From NCBI RefSeq assembly GCF_052857255.1, contig NC_135497.1:195768006-195832005 (forward strand): a stretch of 64,000 bases of DNA, given 5' to 3'. Made by a program: the position numbers and the translations under genes. Source of the stretch: Amblyomma americanum. Lineage: Eukaryota; Arthropoda; Arachnida; Ixodida; Ixodidae. Each line of letters opens with the position of its first letter. Positions within the stretch are counted from its first letter, which is position 1. The notes beneath the pieces were generated by a model. That model made no database searches and was not told the origin of the DNA. It worked only from the letters and a program-made list of their open reading frames with translations. Of the stretch, positions 23,204 through 35,060 are shown piece after piece.

Positions 23204-24091
23204 GAAAACAGCACATCTCGCATTGAGACTTGTAGAGTCATCTACAAGAGCATTGTAGAAACAACCACCTGCCGCATGCTAATGATCATGTCACGGTCCA
23301 ATATGGTGGATAGAGGTGGGACTATGCGAGTATGATGTCAGGGGACGAAATGGCAGCATAGTTTTGGTTTCTCGAATCCAAGATGGCGGCCATTAAGATT
23401 TGTTGTGCCCTCCCATCTCTTTCCCCTCTCACCCCCTCCCACAAAAATATCCTACGTGTAGGAAAAGTGTCCTGTTACGGGACTGCTGTACATGTATATA
23501 TTCGTTCTGCTATATATACTCCAACAATAAGGGGCACCCATCTGGGTACAGCTGTGTGCCGAATTTGGTAGGCAGATAAAATCCTATGGGTTGTGGCATA
23601 GAATAAAAGCATAATTAAATAATATGTAAACATTGCATACATGCAATTACTAATTGAAGCATTACCATATCGCACCGCAAGCAGAGTTCTAGGCCCACCT
23701 TGACCCCCCAAACGAAGCAAATTCCGTTTGAGACGTATCTTGAGGGGGTGTAACTCGACAATGGGTCACGGCCTGTCTCTAGGGGGGCATGTGCGCTCTT
23801 TAGAAGAAAGGCGCGCGCTCCCCTCGAGACTGGCCGCGAACAGGTAGACGTGCATTGTAACTTCTCTGATAGATGGCGCTAGGCGTCAATCGCTCCACTA
23901 GGTGGAAAAGTTGTTACTTTTGCAAACCGCTGAGGGTTTTCTTCACTGGCCCCGCTGGATGTGGAAAGGCTTTCGTTTTACGCATGGCCAATAAAGCTAA
24001 CGCTCGTTACTTCAACGTCTTCCAGACGGTGGCAGCCTTTTTTTTTCTTTTGCAGTGAATATTTACAGTTTTGCTATCTTCTCCTGAAAAG

Positions 24092-24775
24092 GTTTTAAAG
24101 CGAAAGCTTTACTCGCCGCGAACTTGCGATTTCGCTGTGGCGGTGCTCGGAGGAGGCACAGAGACAGACCGTGAGCAGTTGCTTAGCAACCACCGCAGCT
24201 GGGCGGATGCCGTGCACTCGCCGCGCCATCTGGCATGCCGTCACACCGCACGCCTTGCCGCGGAGCCGGACCAGTCTGGCCGGCGGCGGCTGGCGCATTT
24301 GGCGCGAAATAGAGACATCCTCCAAGTCTCCGCCAGTGCGGTCAGAGTGCGCCAAAGACGCCGAACGCGTCGGCGGTCAAGCACAGTTGAAGTATAGAGG
24401 GTCTCGCTTTGGCCAACGCGACGTTGCCATGCAGCACGTGCGCGTTACTTCGGAGTATAAACGCACCTTAACATAGCCTGCACTTAACTGCTAACCAATG
24501 TATTCGGTGGCGGCATCTATGGGAGCCACTGAAACCCCCGCACACTCACTGCATAAGAAAAAAAAAAACCCATGTCAAGGCTGGCAATCGAACCAGGGCC
24601 TCTGGTGTTTGAGGCGGAGACGCTACCACTGCACCACGATAGCTCAAGGTTTAGTCATGAATAAAGGCGCATCTAGTGAATGCACTCTTCCGATGCAGAA
24701 GTCGCCACGTTTTCGCTACGTATATCCTGACCTAACAGAGCTAGGCCATCAGCAAATTTTTTTCTTTGGGGAGGT
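24092..24775. repeat. Repeat with a tRNA-like segment (minus strand 24646-24572)
   Basis: The minus strand at 24646-24572 reads TGAGCTATCGTGGTGCAGTGG (A-box region), CGCCTCAAACACCAGAG (anticodon-like loop) and GGTTCGATTGCCAGCC (B-box), tRNA spacing throughout. Flanks share AAAGCGAAAGCT and a TACGTATATCCTG block with the 12.5-12.8 kb repeat. It looks like a tRNA-derived element rather than a functional tRNA gene. Confidence 0.5.
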
Positions 24776-25584
24776 TTTCTAAGAATAAGATCCTCCAAGA
24801 AAACGACCTACAGCAAAGATGGATTACCATGCTAGTTCACTAGCTCTCCATCCCTATGTTGATTACGCTGGAGAAAGGATCAGCTTTATTTCTTGTCTTG
24901 CTTTTCTTTATTAATGGATCCAATGTAACAAAAAATGACATTTTGAAATATTTAAGATCTAAGACGAAAAAATTAACCCATGATTTATTTCAATAAACTC
25001 AATGCAACATAGGTGCACTAGCATGATATGCATGAAGTCTTAGCATAGGTTAATTATGACAGTTACTTATGACCAGCATGAGGCGCGTAATACCTGCAGC
25101 GTGACAGAACCTACACAGGCCCCACAAATAGGCCGGCTCTGTGTGAAGGGCGACTTCCTCAATTTCGGCCACTTTTACAAAAGGTGGACATAGAAAAGTT
25201 TCAGTGTACTCATGTTTTTTCACATAATAGCATTGTGTGCCAAAAGTTTCGAAATATTCACTTCAAATTATTCAAACAAAACTACCATTTGCTTTGAATT
25301 TGCTTTGAAAAAAAAAAAAAATTACTCGCGCAAACCTAAACACAAAGGGTCTTTCTTTCAGCCCAAGATTTCTTTACTCTGGCCTGAAAAATCACAGCAA
25401 AAGGCATTGTCTTACAGTATGTGATATATTATTAAAGACTAAAACCATGACTCCTTCTGGAAAACAATATTTCCATGCTCTAAGTTGTGAAAAACAATTC
25501 TAGGTTCTCACACTGAAAAGCTGTTGTTCAAAATGAATCGTCAAATTTATGCCAGTCCAGAGGATGGAAGTGGGAAGCACTCAC

Positions 25585-25715
25585 GCAAGCAGCTCCTGAG
25601 GCACCTGTTCTGTAGCTAAAAGGAATGGCAGCTGTTCCAGAATGTCATTGTCCAGGCACAAGATCTGTGTTTCCTTCAAATGGAAACGCTGGTCCACAGG
25701 ACGAGGAGCATCTGC
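25585..25715 (-). CDS. HERC4: HERC4-like, exon encoding the start of the RCC1-HECT linker
   Basis: This 131-nt exon in phase 0 encodes ADAPRPVDQRFHLKE and then a helical stretch with LCLDNDILEQLPFLL. It corresponds to the linker immediately after the RCC1 propeller. The acceptor is TTACTGTGCAG and the donor GTGAGT. It ends in phase 2 (GC), completed by C from the next exon. The linker diverges faster than the RCC1 and HECT parts, so the call rests mostly on order, phase and strand. Confidence 0.8.
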
Positions 25716-26475
25716 CTGCACAGTAAATTCAAGTTATATCAACCCCAGCTGAACATTATGCACAATCATATTTTGCAATACTGAAATTAAACTACAGAAA
25801 AAAATAAGCCTGCTTACCAACATTTGCACACACTTCAAAGTTTTGCTACTGACTACTGTATTTACCCGAATGTAAGGAAACCACAATTGTAATGCAAGGA
25901 GAAACTTTGCAGGCGTGAAACAAAAAAAAAAAAGAAGGCAAATGTAATATGAGGAACCAGGCCACAGTGGGTACAAAATTTAGGAGAAAAAAGTACTTAA
26001 ATAAATGGCTTTCCTGTGGTTTGGCTTCATAAGAATGCAAGGCCACCTTTGAACCTTAAAGGAGTAAAGATATCAAATTTTGGATGTTTCTTTTTTCTAT
26101 GGAATGATATACAGCCTATTAGAAAACAAACAGCCACATGGATTGTGTGAAGAAGTGGTATATAACTTATAACTGAATATTTTTCTCTCATGCTGTTTCG
26201 GTTCCAACAGCTGAACAACGGCTGTGACTTAGACTATATTTGAGGTCATGTGAGGTTTACAAAACCTGCAGTAAGGTTGCTGCTTTCTTCGTTTTAATTC
26301 ACACCAACTCTTATGAAAGCCTGCCTAACAAATGGAATGACAAAAAATGAACAAGCAACAATTATACCGCAGTTTTTGTACGCCTCGCATGACCTCAAAT
26401 AGTCAGTTAAATCACAGCACTCTTTCGACTACTGAAACCAAAACCAAAACAACTTGAGAAAAAAATATTCAATTA

Positions 26476-27234
26476 CAGTCGTGCCCCGTTATTACGACCC
26501 CCGTTAATATGGCCGACTCGAATTACGGACAGTTTTTCTGCGGATCAACCTTTTCCAATGTACTTATGCCTCATTAATATGGAAACTCACTCCAGACAAT
26601 GGACAGGGCGAAAATGTACGAAAGCCCACTGGGACCCATTTTGTCCCATTAATATGGACCGTGGTGAGAACAAAACCCTAGTACGTCTTCCAGATGTTAG
26701 GGTCCCTGTATTCTGGGCGCAGAACACCAGCAAAATAGAGTCTAAAAGTGCAAATGCCATAGTAAGGGTCTTTTTGTGCGCATGGTTTCATGCGCACAAG
26801 GTGTCCAGTCGATGAGCCTCACAATTTGCCGCATTTCATGAATGGCTGTGAAAAAAATTATTTCTGTGTGCTACGTTGAAAACCCCATTCAACAGCTTTA
26901 AACCGAGTGAGTACAGAGCTCTTGGAACATGAGCAGCAGCAGAAGATGCTTCATCACACCAAGAAGCAGCATAACGCATCTCATGGATCACAAGGCATTC
27001 CAAATGGGCTAAAACTTGCACTGCATGATTTTATTGCTAATGAAGATCCAAAGAATCACTGTAAATTCCATTATTGCCAAATTTCCACTTCACTGCCTGG
27101 CAATACACTAAGAAGCAGCCCGTATTCATAAATCTTTTTTTAGAACATTTTTTTTCTTCGTGATTCATTATTACGAACGACTCGCTTTATGAACACTTTT
27201 GCTCAGGAGTGTCCATACTAATATGGCACGACTG
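26476..27234. mobile_element. CAGT-ended MITE, 759 bp, TA-flanked
   Basis: The left end is CAGTCGTGCCCCGTTATTAC and the right end, inverted, is CAGTCGTGCCATATTAGTAT. TA flanks both (26474-26475 and 27235-27236). Internal TTAATATGG motifs recur. No coding sequence was recognised. Confidence 0.8.
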
Positions 27235-27847
27235 TATGAGTTATTCAGCTGGCGTAGGTAAATTCCACATCATGACTTATGTATACCATTGTCTTGTGCA
27301 CTATTCCAAAGGAAAAAACGCGCATCCAAAAATTTAGCGTCTATAATCCTTTAACTTACATGCTGTTCCACATAACTTGAGCCAAGGCCTAAAAAAATGT
27401 GGTAGACCACAGCTGTCCGAAACCAACAACTTATTGCTTGCTGTCATGAGCTGCTACTCAGAGTATTTTTTATATTCCGATTACTCAGTTAATTAACTGA
27501 GATTAATTATGCAAAATTTTTAATGTTTGCTTTAGAACCAAGTGAATTTCGTTAAGTTGTAGAGAGGGTTCGGAAACAACCGATCCAGTTTTTTGTGACA
27601 ACATACCTCCAGCGTGGTCTGTTTTTCTGAAAGCATTAAGGAAGCCGATGAAATATGAAAAAAAAAAAAAGATGACTGCACTCATGCACTACCATACTGC
27701 AGCACTCCCAATCATGTTTTGAATAAACAAAATGCGTGCGATGACCGTTCCCAAGTGAGCAGCCACTGCTCACTTGGACAGGCTACACAACGATAGAAAT
27801 GAAGCGGAGGCTACCTCGAACTACATGACTTCGCTGCTTTCCCTTCC

Positions 27848-28220
27848 TTTTAAGGCGAAAGCATTTAATGGCTCATGCTCGCGGCCGTCCATCCGTTTGG
27901 CCATCCGTCCGTTACAGTCTTCAACTAGGTAAGAAAAAAATCTTTGTGCACAATGGCATTCGTACCACCATCCTCGTCGCGTTCCGCAGCCAAGCGTGCT
28001 AACGACTACGCTACTTCCTGCCAACACATATGTAGTTCTCCTTGTCTAGGACGCTGGCGAGTGTTTGCGGAAAGGTGTCCAATGAGACGGATGCCTCCTA
28101 AACGGCCTCCAGTGTCTCCAGCATTTAGGATTCACAAACAATCGGGTACTTAATTAACATCTTAACCACACATCAGTGACACAAGCAACAACACCGCTCT
28201 AAAGGCTTTCGCCTCACCGC
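27848..28220. mobile_element. TIR element of a GGCGAAAGC family, about 370 bp
   Basis: The left end has TTTAAGGCGAAAGCATTTA and the right end, inverted, has TGAGGCGAAAGCCTTTAGAG. Family not identified; edges are approximate. Confidence 0.6.
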
Positions 28221-29343
28221 ACCTGAGGTCAACAAAGTACCCCCTTGGATTTTTTTTTTGTTTTGTTTGTGTGATAGCTTAATAAAAGCTCCATCTGAAT
28301 TCGATTTTGGTGGCCTGCTTATCAGTTATAGCAAATCATGCCATGCACTTTCTGTGTTCCAGACAAATGTGCTGATGCACTTTTAAGGCTATGTTGACCG
28401 CGGCGTCGGCCACTCACTTTCGAGACGGTGAGTGCACATGCTTCGTTTAAAATGCGTTTGGCAGCACGAGAATATGGTAGCACCAAAGTGCAATCATGTT
28501 TTTTTTTTCATTATTTAAAAAGGACCGTGTAGGAAATGTGTTGCTATAAAAAACTGAACCAGTTGTTTCTGACCGCCCTCAACAACTTAAAGAAGCGGGC
28601 CTTGGGCCTAAAACGAACACTGTGAGCGCAGTGCTTCCACCTCTTTCATCTGTACATGCCCATCATCGTCATTGTTCGTCTCTGTTATCGGGAGCGCGGA
28701 TGGCGTGTCGGATTGTTCTTGGTATAAAGACGTCCATTTGAGCAGTTACTCACAATACTACAATTTTTGCATAGCTTATATTTGCTAATAAACTAATTAG
28801 GCAAAATTTTTAAAATACTCAGAGGAATGCCACACGACAACAAACAATATTTCATTGGTTTTACCCAGCTGCGATGCAGTGCTCTTTTTTTTTTTTCTTT
28901 TGAAGCCTTGGTTCAAGTTCCATGAAGTATCCCATACAGTATGACTGTTGTTCAACACAATGGCAAGATGGGTGAGTTGGTGATACATACTTAAGCGAAA
29001 ATAGTGCAAAAGATGAGGACACGGAAAGAAAAAAACAAGAAGGCTTCATGCCCACTTCCTTTTCAGGAAAACTGCGCATAAGATTCTCTGATAAAGAAAG
29101 CATGTAGCCCCGCCACAATGTCAGTGCATTCACTTTGTGCTTTAGAGGCCTCATCATAAAAAAAACTTTGGGAGGGTTGAGGGCTGAAGTTCCTGCCGCC
29201 TTCGTGAAATCGGGGTCCCCGAGTATGCAAGAAGAACCGCGCTTCAGGGCTCAGAATCAGGCCCTTTGAGCTGTATACGTTTGACAAAGACTGCACATGT
29301 GAAACCTGGGATGGGCCCCTCCACCACTAGCCCCTTTTGTAGC

Positions 29344-29355
29344 GCAGCAAAGCCT
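29344..29355. repeat. Target-site duplication of the RTE LINE (partner at 32101-32112)
   Basis: GCAGCAAAGCCT occurs exactly on both sides of the LINE; bases immediately outside differ, so the duplication is 12 bp. Confidence 0.92.
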
Positions 29356-32100
29356 CATCATCATCATCATCATCAGCCTTACTACACCCACTGCAGGGCA
29401 AAGGCCTCTCCCAAGTCTCTCCAATTAACCCTATCCTTTGCCAGCTGCATCCACCCTTTGCCTGCAAACTTCTTAATCTCATCCGCCCATCTAACCTTCT
29501 GCCGCCCCCTGCTACGCTTACTTTCTCTTGGAATCCACTCCATTACCCTTAAGGACCAGCGGTTATCTTGCCTTCGCATTACATGCCCTGCCCAAGCCCA
29601 TTTCTTTCTCTTGATTTCGACTAGGATGTCATTAACCCGTGTTTGTTCCCTCACCCACTGTGCCCGCTTCCGATCTCTTAACGTTACACCTATCATTTTT
29701 CTTTCCATGGCTCGCTGCGTTGTCCTTAACTTAAGCTGAACTCTTTTCGTTCGCCTCCACGTTTCTGCCCCGTAGGTGAGTACCGGTAAGATTATGCTGT
29801 TGTACACTTTCCTCTTGAGGGAAATTGGTAAACTGCCACTCATGATCTGCGAGAATTTGCCATATGCGCTCCACCCCATTCTCATCCTTCTAGTTATCTC
29901 CCTCTCATGATCCGGATCAGCTGTCACTACCTGCCCTAAGTAAACGTATTCCGGCACAATTTCTAGGCTCTCGCTGCCAATTGTGAACTGTTGTTCCCTT
30001 GCTAGGCTGTTGAACATTACCTTGGTTTTCTGCATGTTAATTTTTAGACCCATCGATCTGCTCTGCCTGTCTAACTGATTGATCATGATTTGCAGTTCAC
30101 CTCCTGAGTGACTCAGCAAGGCAATGTCATCAGCAAATCGCAGATTATTTAGGTATTCTCCATTTATTCTTATTCCCAACTGTTCCCAATTCAGGCCTCG
30201 AAATACCTCCTGTAAACATGCGGGGAACAGCATTGGCGAGATCGTGTCTCCTTGCCTGACGCCCTTCCTTATTGGAATTTTATTGCTGACTTTATGGAGG
30301 ACTATAGTAGCTGTGCAGTTGCTATATATATCTTCCAGTATTTTGACATAAGGCTCTTCTACCCCCTGATTACGCAATGCCTGTATGACTGCTGAGGTTT
30401 CCACTGAGTCGAATGCTTTCTCGTAATCAATGAAAGCTATATATAGAGGTTGGTTATATTCTGCGCATTTCTCTATCACCTGATTGATAGTGTGAATATG
30501 ATCTATTGTGGAATATCCTTTACGAAAGCCTGCCTGATCATTTGGTTGATTAAAGTCTAACGTTGCCCTGACTCTATTAGCGATTACCTTAGTAAATACT
30601 TTGTAGGCAACGGATAGTAAGCTGATCGGCCTGTAATTTTTCAAGACCTTGGCGTCTCCCTTCTTATGAATTAAGATAATGTTTGCATTCTTCCAAGCTT
30701 CTGGTACAGTCGAGGTCATAAGGCATTGCGTATACAGGGTGGCTAGTTTTTCTAGCACGATGTCCCCTCCATCCTTCAACAGATCTGCTGTTACCTGATC
30801 CTCCCCAGCTGTTTTTCCCTTTTTCATTGCTTCTAAGGCTTTCTTTACTTCATCTTTCATTACTGGCGGGATGACGCATTGCTGTGCACTGCTGTCTTTC
30901 TCATTAACGCTCTGATTACATTGGCTACTGTACAGGTCTGTGTAGAACTCTTCGGCTACGTTAACTATCTTATCCATATTGCTAATGACATTGCCCTGCT
31001 TGTCTCTTAATGCATACATCTGGTTTTTACCTATGCCTAGTTTCCTCTTCACTGTTTTTAGGCTACGTCCGTTCTTTATAGCATGCTCGATTCTCTCTAT
31101 ATTAAAGTTCCTTATGTCGGCTACCTTGCGCTTATTTATTAACTTTGATAGCTCCGTTAGTTCTATTCTATCGGTAGGGTTAGATGCCCTTGTTTTTTGG
31201 CGCTTCTTAATCAGATCTTTCGTCACCTGAGATAGCTTCCCGGTATCTTTTCGAACTGTCCTACCGCCTAATTCTACTGCGCACTCCGTAATTATTGATG
31301 TCAGATTATCGTGCATTGAATGAACATCAAGATCATCTTCCTCAGTTAAAGCCGAATATCTGTTTTGCAGCGCTATCCTAAACTCCTGTGCTTTCCCTCT
31401 TACGACTAACTCGTTAATGGTCTTCTTCTTCACTAGCTTCTTCCGTTCCCTCTTCAAGTCTAAGCTAATTCTAGACCTTACCATTCTGTGGTCGCTACAA
31501 CGCACCTTTCCGAGGACGGCCACATCCTGAATGATGCCAGGTTTAGCGCATAGTATGAAGTCGATTTCATTTTTAATCTCACCATTGGGGCTCTTCCAGG
31601 TCCACTTCCTGTTTTCTCGTTTGCGGAAGAAGGTATTCATGATCCGTAAATTATTTCTATCCGCGAATTCGACTAATAACTCTCCCCTGCTATTTCTAGA
31701 GCCTATCCCATAGTCACCTACCGCGTGGTCATCAGCCTGCTTCTTGCCCACCTTCGCATTGAAGTCGCCCATCAGTACAGTGTACTGCGATTTTACTTTA
31801 TTCATTGCCGATTCTACGTCCTCATAGAAGCTTTCAACGGTCTGGTCATCATGGCTGGATGTGGGTGCGTAGGCCTGCACCACTTTCAGCTTGTACCTCC
31901 TATTCAGCCTAATTACTATAGCTGCTACCCTCTCGTTAATACTGTAGAACTCCTCTACGTTGCCAGCTATATCCTTATTAATGAGGAATCCCACACCTAG
32001 TTCTCTTCTATCCTCTAACCCGCGATAGCACAGTATGTGTCCGTCCTTTAGTACTGTATACGCCTCACCTGTCCTCCTATCTTCACTAAGCCCTATCACA
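29356..32100 (-). mobile_element. RTE-type LINE, 5'-truncated, recent insertion
   Basis: A perfect 12-bp duplication, GCAGCAAAGCCT, flanks the element at 29344-29355 and 32101-32112, as expected of target-primed reverse transcription. The 3' end, on the minus strand, is a short (ATG)n tail right after the stop codon, typical of RTE elements, which lack poly-A. The 5' end is cut within the endonuclease domain. The element lies in an intron of the HERC4-like gene in the same orientation. Confidence 0.92.
29382..32099 (-). CDS. RTE-type LINE polyprotein: endonuclease (partial) plus reverse transcriptase
   Basis: One uninterrupted frame of 905 codons. Its first codon here is GTG and it opens at the truncation point, so there is no true start. 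The remaining endonuclease has GDFNAKVG (residues 111-118) and the catalytic SDH (202-204). The reverse transcriptase region has PISLL (491-495), FIDYEKAFD (556-564, first catalytic Asp), GVRQGD (613-618) and FADD (655-658, the catalytic pair). A basic C-terminal region contains W..HV.R.....W, common in RTE-clade proteins. The normal role is nicking target DNA and reverse-transcribing the element RNA. Lack of the endonuclease N-terminus and promoter makes this copy very likely immobile on its own, though no stops or frameshifts are visible. Confidence 0.92.
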   Translation of the reverse strand: MIGLSEDRRTGEAYTVLKDGHILCYRGLEDRRELGVGFLINKDIAGNVEEFYSINERVAAIVIRLNRRYKLKVVQAYAPTSSHDDQTVESFYEDVESAMNKVKSQYTVLMGDFNAKVGKKQADDHAVGDYGIGSRNSRGELLVEFADRNNLRIMNTFFRKRENRKWTWKSPNGEIKNEIDFILCAKPGIIQDVAVLGKVRCSDHRMVRSRISLDLKRERKKLVKKKTINELVVRGKAQEFRIALQNRYSALTEEDDLDVHSMHDNLTSIITECAVELGGRTVRKDTGKLSQVTKDLIKKRQKTRASNPTDRIELTELSKLINKRKVADIRNFNIERIEHAIKNGRSLKTVKRKLGIGKNQMYALRDKQGNVISNMDKIVNVAEEFYTDLYSSQCNQSVNEKDSSAQQCVIPPVMKDEVKKALEAMKKGKTAGEDQVTADLLKDGGDIVLEKLATLYTQCLMTSTVPEAWKNANIILIHKKGDAKVLKNYRPISLLSVAYKVFTKVIANRVRATLDFNQPNDQAGFRKGYSTIDHIHTINQVIEKCAEYNQPLYIAFIDYEKAFDSVETSAVIQALRNQGVEEPYVKILEDIYSNCTATIVLHKVSNKIPIRKGVRQGDTISPMLFPACLQEVFRGLNWEQLGIRINGEYLNNLRFADDIALLSHSGGELQIMINQLDRQSRSMGLKINMQKTKVMFNSLAREQQFTIGSESLEIVPEYVYLGQVVTADPDHEREITRRMRMGWSAYGKFSQIMSGSLPISLKRKVYNSIILPVLTYGAETWRRTKRVQLKLRTTQRAMERKMIGVTLRDRKRAQWVREQTRVNDILVEIKRKKWAWAGHVMRRQDNRWSLRVMEWIPRESKRSRGRQKVRWADEIKKFAGKGWMQLAKDRVNWRDLGEAFALQWV

Positions 32101-33174
32101 GCAGCAAAGCCTGCCGCCTCCCATATCAGTTTTTTGGCTCGGGTTATTTCCAGCGGAAAAAGTCTGCAATGCTTATTTGGACCTTCTCTTCCTTAATTTG
32201 TCGACAAGCAGACCCTTTTGAACAGCCCCATCATCGCCAGGTGCCTGCTAGCAGGCACCTGGTGGTTCATATGTCAGTATTATCCGTCACAGCTTGAGAA
32301 ATTGTTTGCATCGTCTGGAACCACAGCGTATTGTATATAACACACTCCAGTAAGGACGTTTAGAAAATTTTTTACCATCGCTAAATTCAAATCAACCATA
32401 ATAATGCCATCGAGATTCTACTGTATTTACAAGGTGCCACGCACCAGGAGCGTTGGAGAACCTGAACATTTATATGGACAGCTGAAACATAAGAACCTCA
32501 AATTAACAAAATTCGCAATTTAACAAGTTTTCAGCTGCAGGTATGACTTCCGTTAGATTGAGGTTTGACTGTAAAATGAAACTACGGCCTCTACATCTCG
32601 TGTGCTCAATTATGCTTTCACTGGGCGAAGCATCGAATCAGCACTCAGTGTGCAAGTGCGCCGTGACGAGTTTCTTCACTGTTCCGCCACTGCTTTGGTA
32701 TGATTTTAGCTGTGTTGATCACCTTAGTTGAATGCTTGCTGCTTGGAGCTTCTGTTGGTCAATCTTTAGAACATTCAAACTTTGTTTTTTTTTTTCCCAT
32801 TTACCAAAGCTGGGGGCTGACCGATACGACACATCAACCGATATGCGAGCAAACAGAAATAGCATGCTTTGTCAATACATAATATTCAATTATTATACAA
32901 GAGGTGACTTTTTACTTCCATTCTGGGTAAAAAAACTTTTGTTACATGAGTCAATAAGGTACATCAAGAATTAGAAAAAATCCAACAAGCAGCCATACCC
33001 GTTAATAATTTGCTTTGCCCTGGATGTTTTTGCCACTGCCATCATACAATTTATACATCAATGATAGTGGGCATTATGCATAACTAAATGTAATCATCTT
33101 ATATGCACGACAACTTTCTGAATTACAAAATATCACACAATTCACAGTCTAGACCACAGCAGCCCCTATACAGG

Positions 33175-33931
33175 GCGATTTTTTTTTTTAACGTTTACAG
33201 ATTTTTATTTTAAAACCTGCGAGTGTGGTCTGTGCACGTGGATCGTACAGCAAGGCTCACATGATGTATGTAACAAAGCTCAATAATCAGATGATTAATT
33301 AACTAATTTTAAGTAATAACTTTGTACTTGATTTTCAGGGGCAAGGTTATATTGTGAAATTGAAGGCTTTCAACATCGAAACTCAGGGCAGTTTAAAATT
33401 TTTGTAAACGTCAATGTGGTTCAAAATATTGCACATCAAAAATACGGATTTGAAAGCTTGAAGAGTTGGCTTTTCCGCATAGCATATTATTGAAATGACA
33501 CTGCTGTGCATGGCACCATTGCTGAAATGTGAGCTTCTCCAACATCATCAAATACACAAATGGCGCCTGTAGCTGATGGGTTAAAAATGCGATTGGCACC
33601 ATTTTATAAATAATTAAATATGCATTGCGGGAAAGCCAACACGAACTTTCAAATGTATATATTTGGCGTTTGACATTTCGAATCACACTGACAATTAAGA
33701 AAAATTTAAAATTCGGCTCACCTCCGATGTTGACGATCTTCAATTTCACAACATAATCTTGCCCCCTCGAATCAAAAGTAAAAAACATTCTTAGTCCATT
33801 TTAGTTAATCATCTAACTACTGAGCTCTATTACGTGCACAATGTCCGACTTGCTGTACAATTCATCTGCACAGACTGCAGTGACGTATCTCTCAGAGATT
33901 TTAAAATAAAAATCTGCAAATGTTAAAAAAT
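33175..33931. mobile_element. Foldback element with ~210-bp inverted arms
   Basis: The left arm (33175-33382) and right arm (33720-33931) are inverted copies at roughly three-quarters identity. Shared blocks include CAGATTTTTATTTTAAAA, TTGTGAAATTGAAG and GTACAGCAAG. A loop of about 340 bp separates them. No coding evidence. A partial relative lies at the right edge of the window. Confidence 0.75.
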
Positions 33932-34564
33932 CTTTATAATTTGCAAATAAACTAATTATTTCACTGTTGCCACCACTAGTTGCAGCGAATCTATTATTTT
34001 TTTTTCTTCAAGGACCCGCTATGTGGATTAAGATGGGGCAGGCTCCGGCTCTTAGTGTAGTCTGTCAGCCACAGGGTGAAATCTTTCTTTCTAGTAACCT
34101 TTAGACCAACCTCCTGTAGTCTTCTTAATCTTTAACAACACTGAGCTAAACATTTATTCTCTAATTTTTAGCAAAAAAAAAAAATCTGTGAGCAGTATCA
34201 GGGCAGAATTATGCTATTCAATAGAATTCAGAAAAGTGTAACAGAAGTCAGTCAAATATGAGATCTGTTTGCAATTATGTGATGACTGTACGTTAGGCTG
34301 GCCACCACTCCTATGAAAAACCCCCACCTGTGCGGACATGTACCAAGGGGTATAAAAAGGCTGATCAAGAGAAGCAATCATAAACTACAAATCTGTCAGC
34401 ACACAAGACTAGGGCAGACCAGGGGGCTTGCTAGGACATAAGAAAAACAAAAGCCAACTGTCTTCAAAACCAAAAAATGCACAGAGGGAATGTTGTTTTT
34501 TATATCTTCTGTTGAGAAGGTAATTGATTAAGTATTCAAGATAGGAGACAGTATAACAGAAAGT

Positions 34565-34665
34565 AGCAGACAACCACATGCTGCTGGTAGGAGCTAAACC
34601 CATGCCACCCACATACTGTGTATGGTGCTCAACAACCAAGCTATTGTGGTGGCTGTCTCACCTTT
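34565..34665 (-). repeat. tRNA-derived SINE fragment
   Basis: The minus strand has AATAGCTTGGTTGTTGAGCAC (A-box-like) and, about 35 bases later, GGCATGGGTTTAGCTCC (B-box-like). Degraded tRNA-like head. Confidence 0.5.
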
Positions 34666-34969
34666 CACTTTCATAGGCATGTATGTCAAGTGTAGTCAGA
34701 TCTTGATAGTGCTTGCCAACGGCACGCTAAATCATTGCAGTGAATGTGGTAGTACATCCTTTTATACTGCAAGTGACAGTTGAAACGTTACAGATGCCAC
34801 AAACAGCATAAAAGAGTAACCGCACTGCTTGCTACCCCTTTCCGGCTTAACTACGTTCACAAGGCACTTATAATATAACAGAACTTACCACTGCTATGAC
34901 TGGGTGAATGCTGTCAACATTAAGCTACACAAGACATAAATACCCCTGAGAAAGGTAGGCAACAAAGCT

Positions 34970-35060
34970 GGCTTAGCCCAGCTGGTAAAGCAATGTTCCA
35001 AGACATCCGGAGATAGTAGGTTCTGCTCGCACCAGCAGCATGTGGTTGTCTTTTCTTCTA
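34970..35060 (+). repeat. tRNA-derived SINE fragment
   Basis: GGCTTAGCCCAGCTGGTAAAG followed at tRNA spacing by GTAGGTTCTGCTCGCACC. Resembles the heads at 34.6 and 36.3 kb, in the opposite orientation. Confidence 0.5.

Larger units (their letters stand above)
22657..25584 (-). other. HERC4-like intron with a diverged tandem repeat and a tRNA-like element
   Basis: A possible MITE end (AAACCTCGTGGATAC) lies at about 22768-22785 without a visible partner. A two-copy 72-bp tandem follows at 23060. 23300-24080 has no supported feature. A tRNA-like-bearing repeat spans about 24092-24775. 24780-25584 is AT-rich without a recognised feature. Confidence 0.5.

Noticed and set aside
29266..29739. 157-codon plus-strand frame
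   Set aside because: It is the antisense shadow of the RTE LINE frame.
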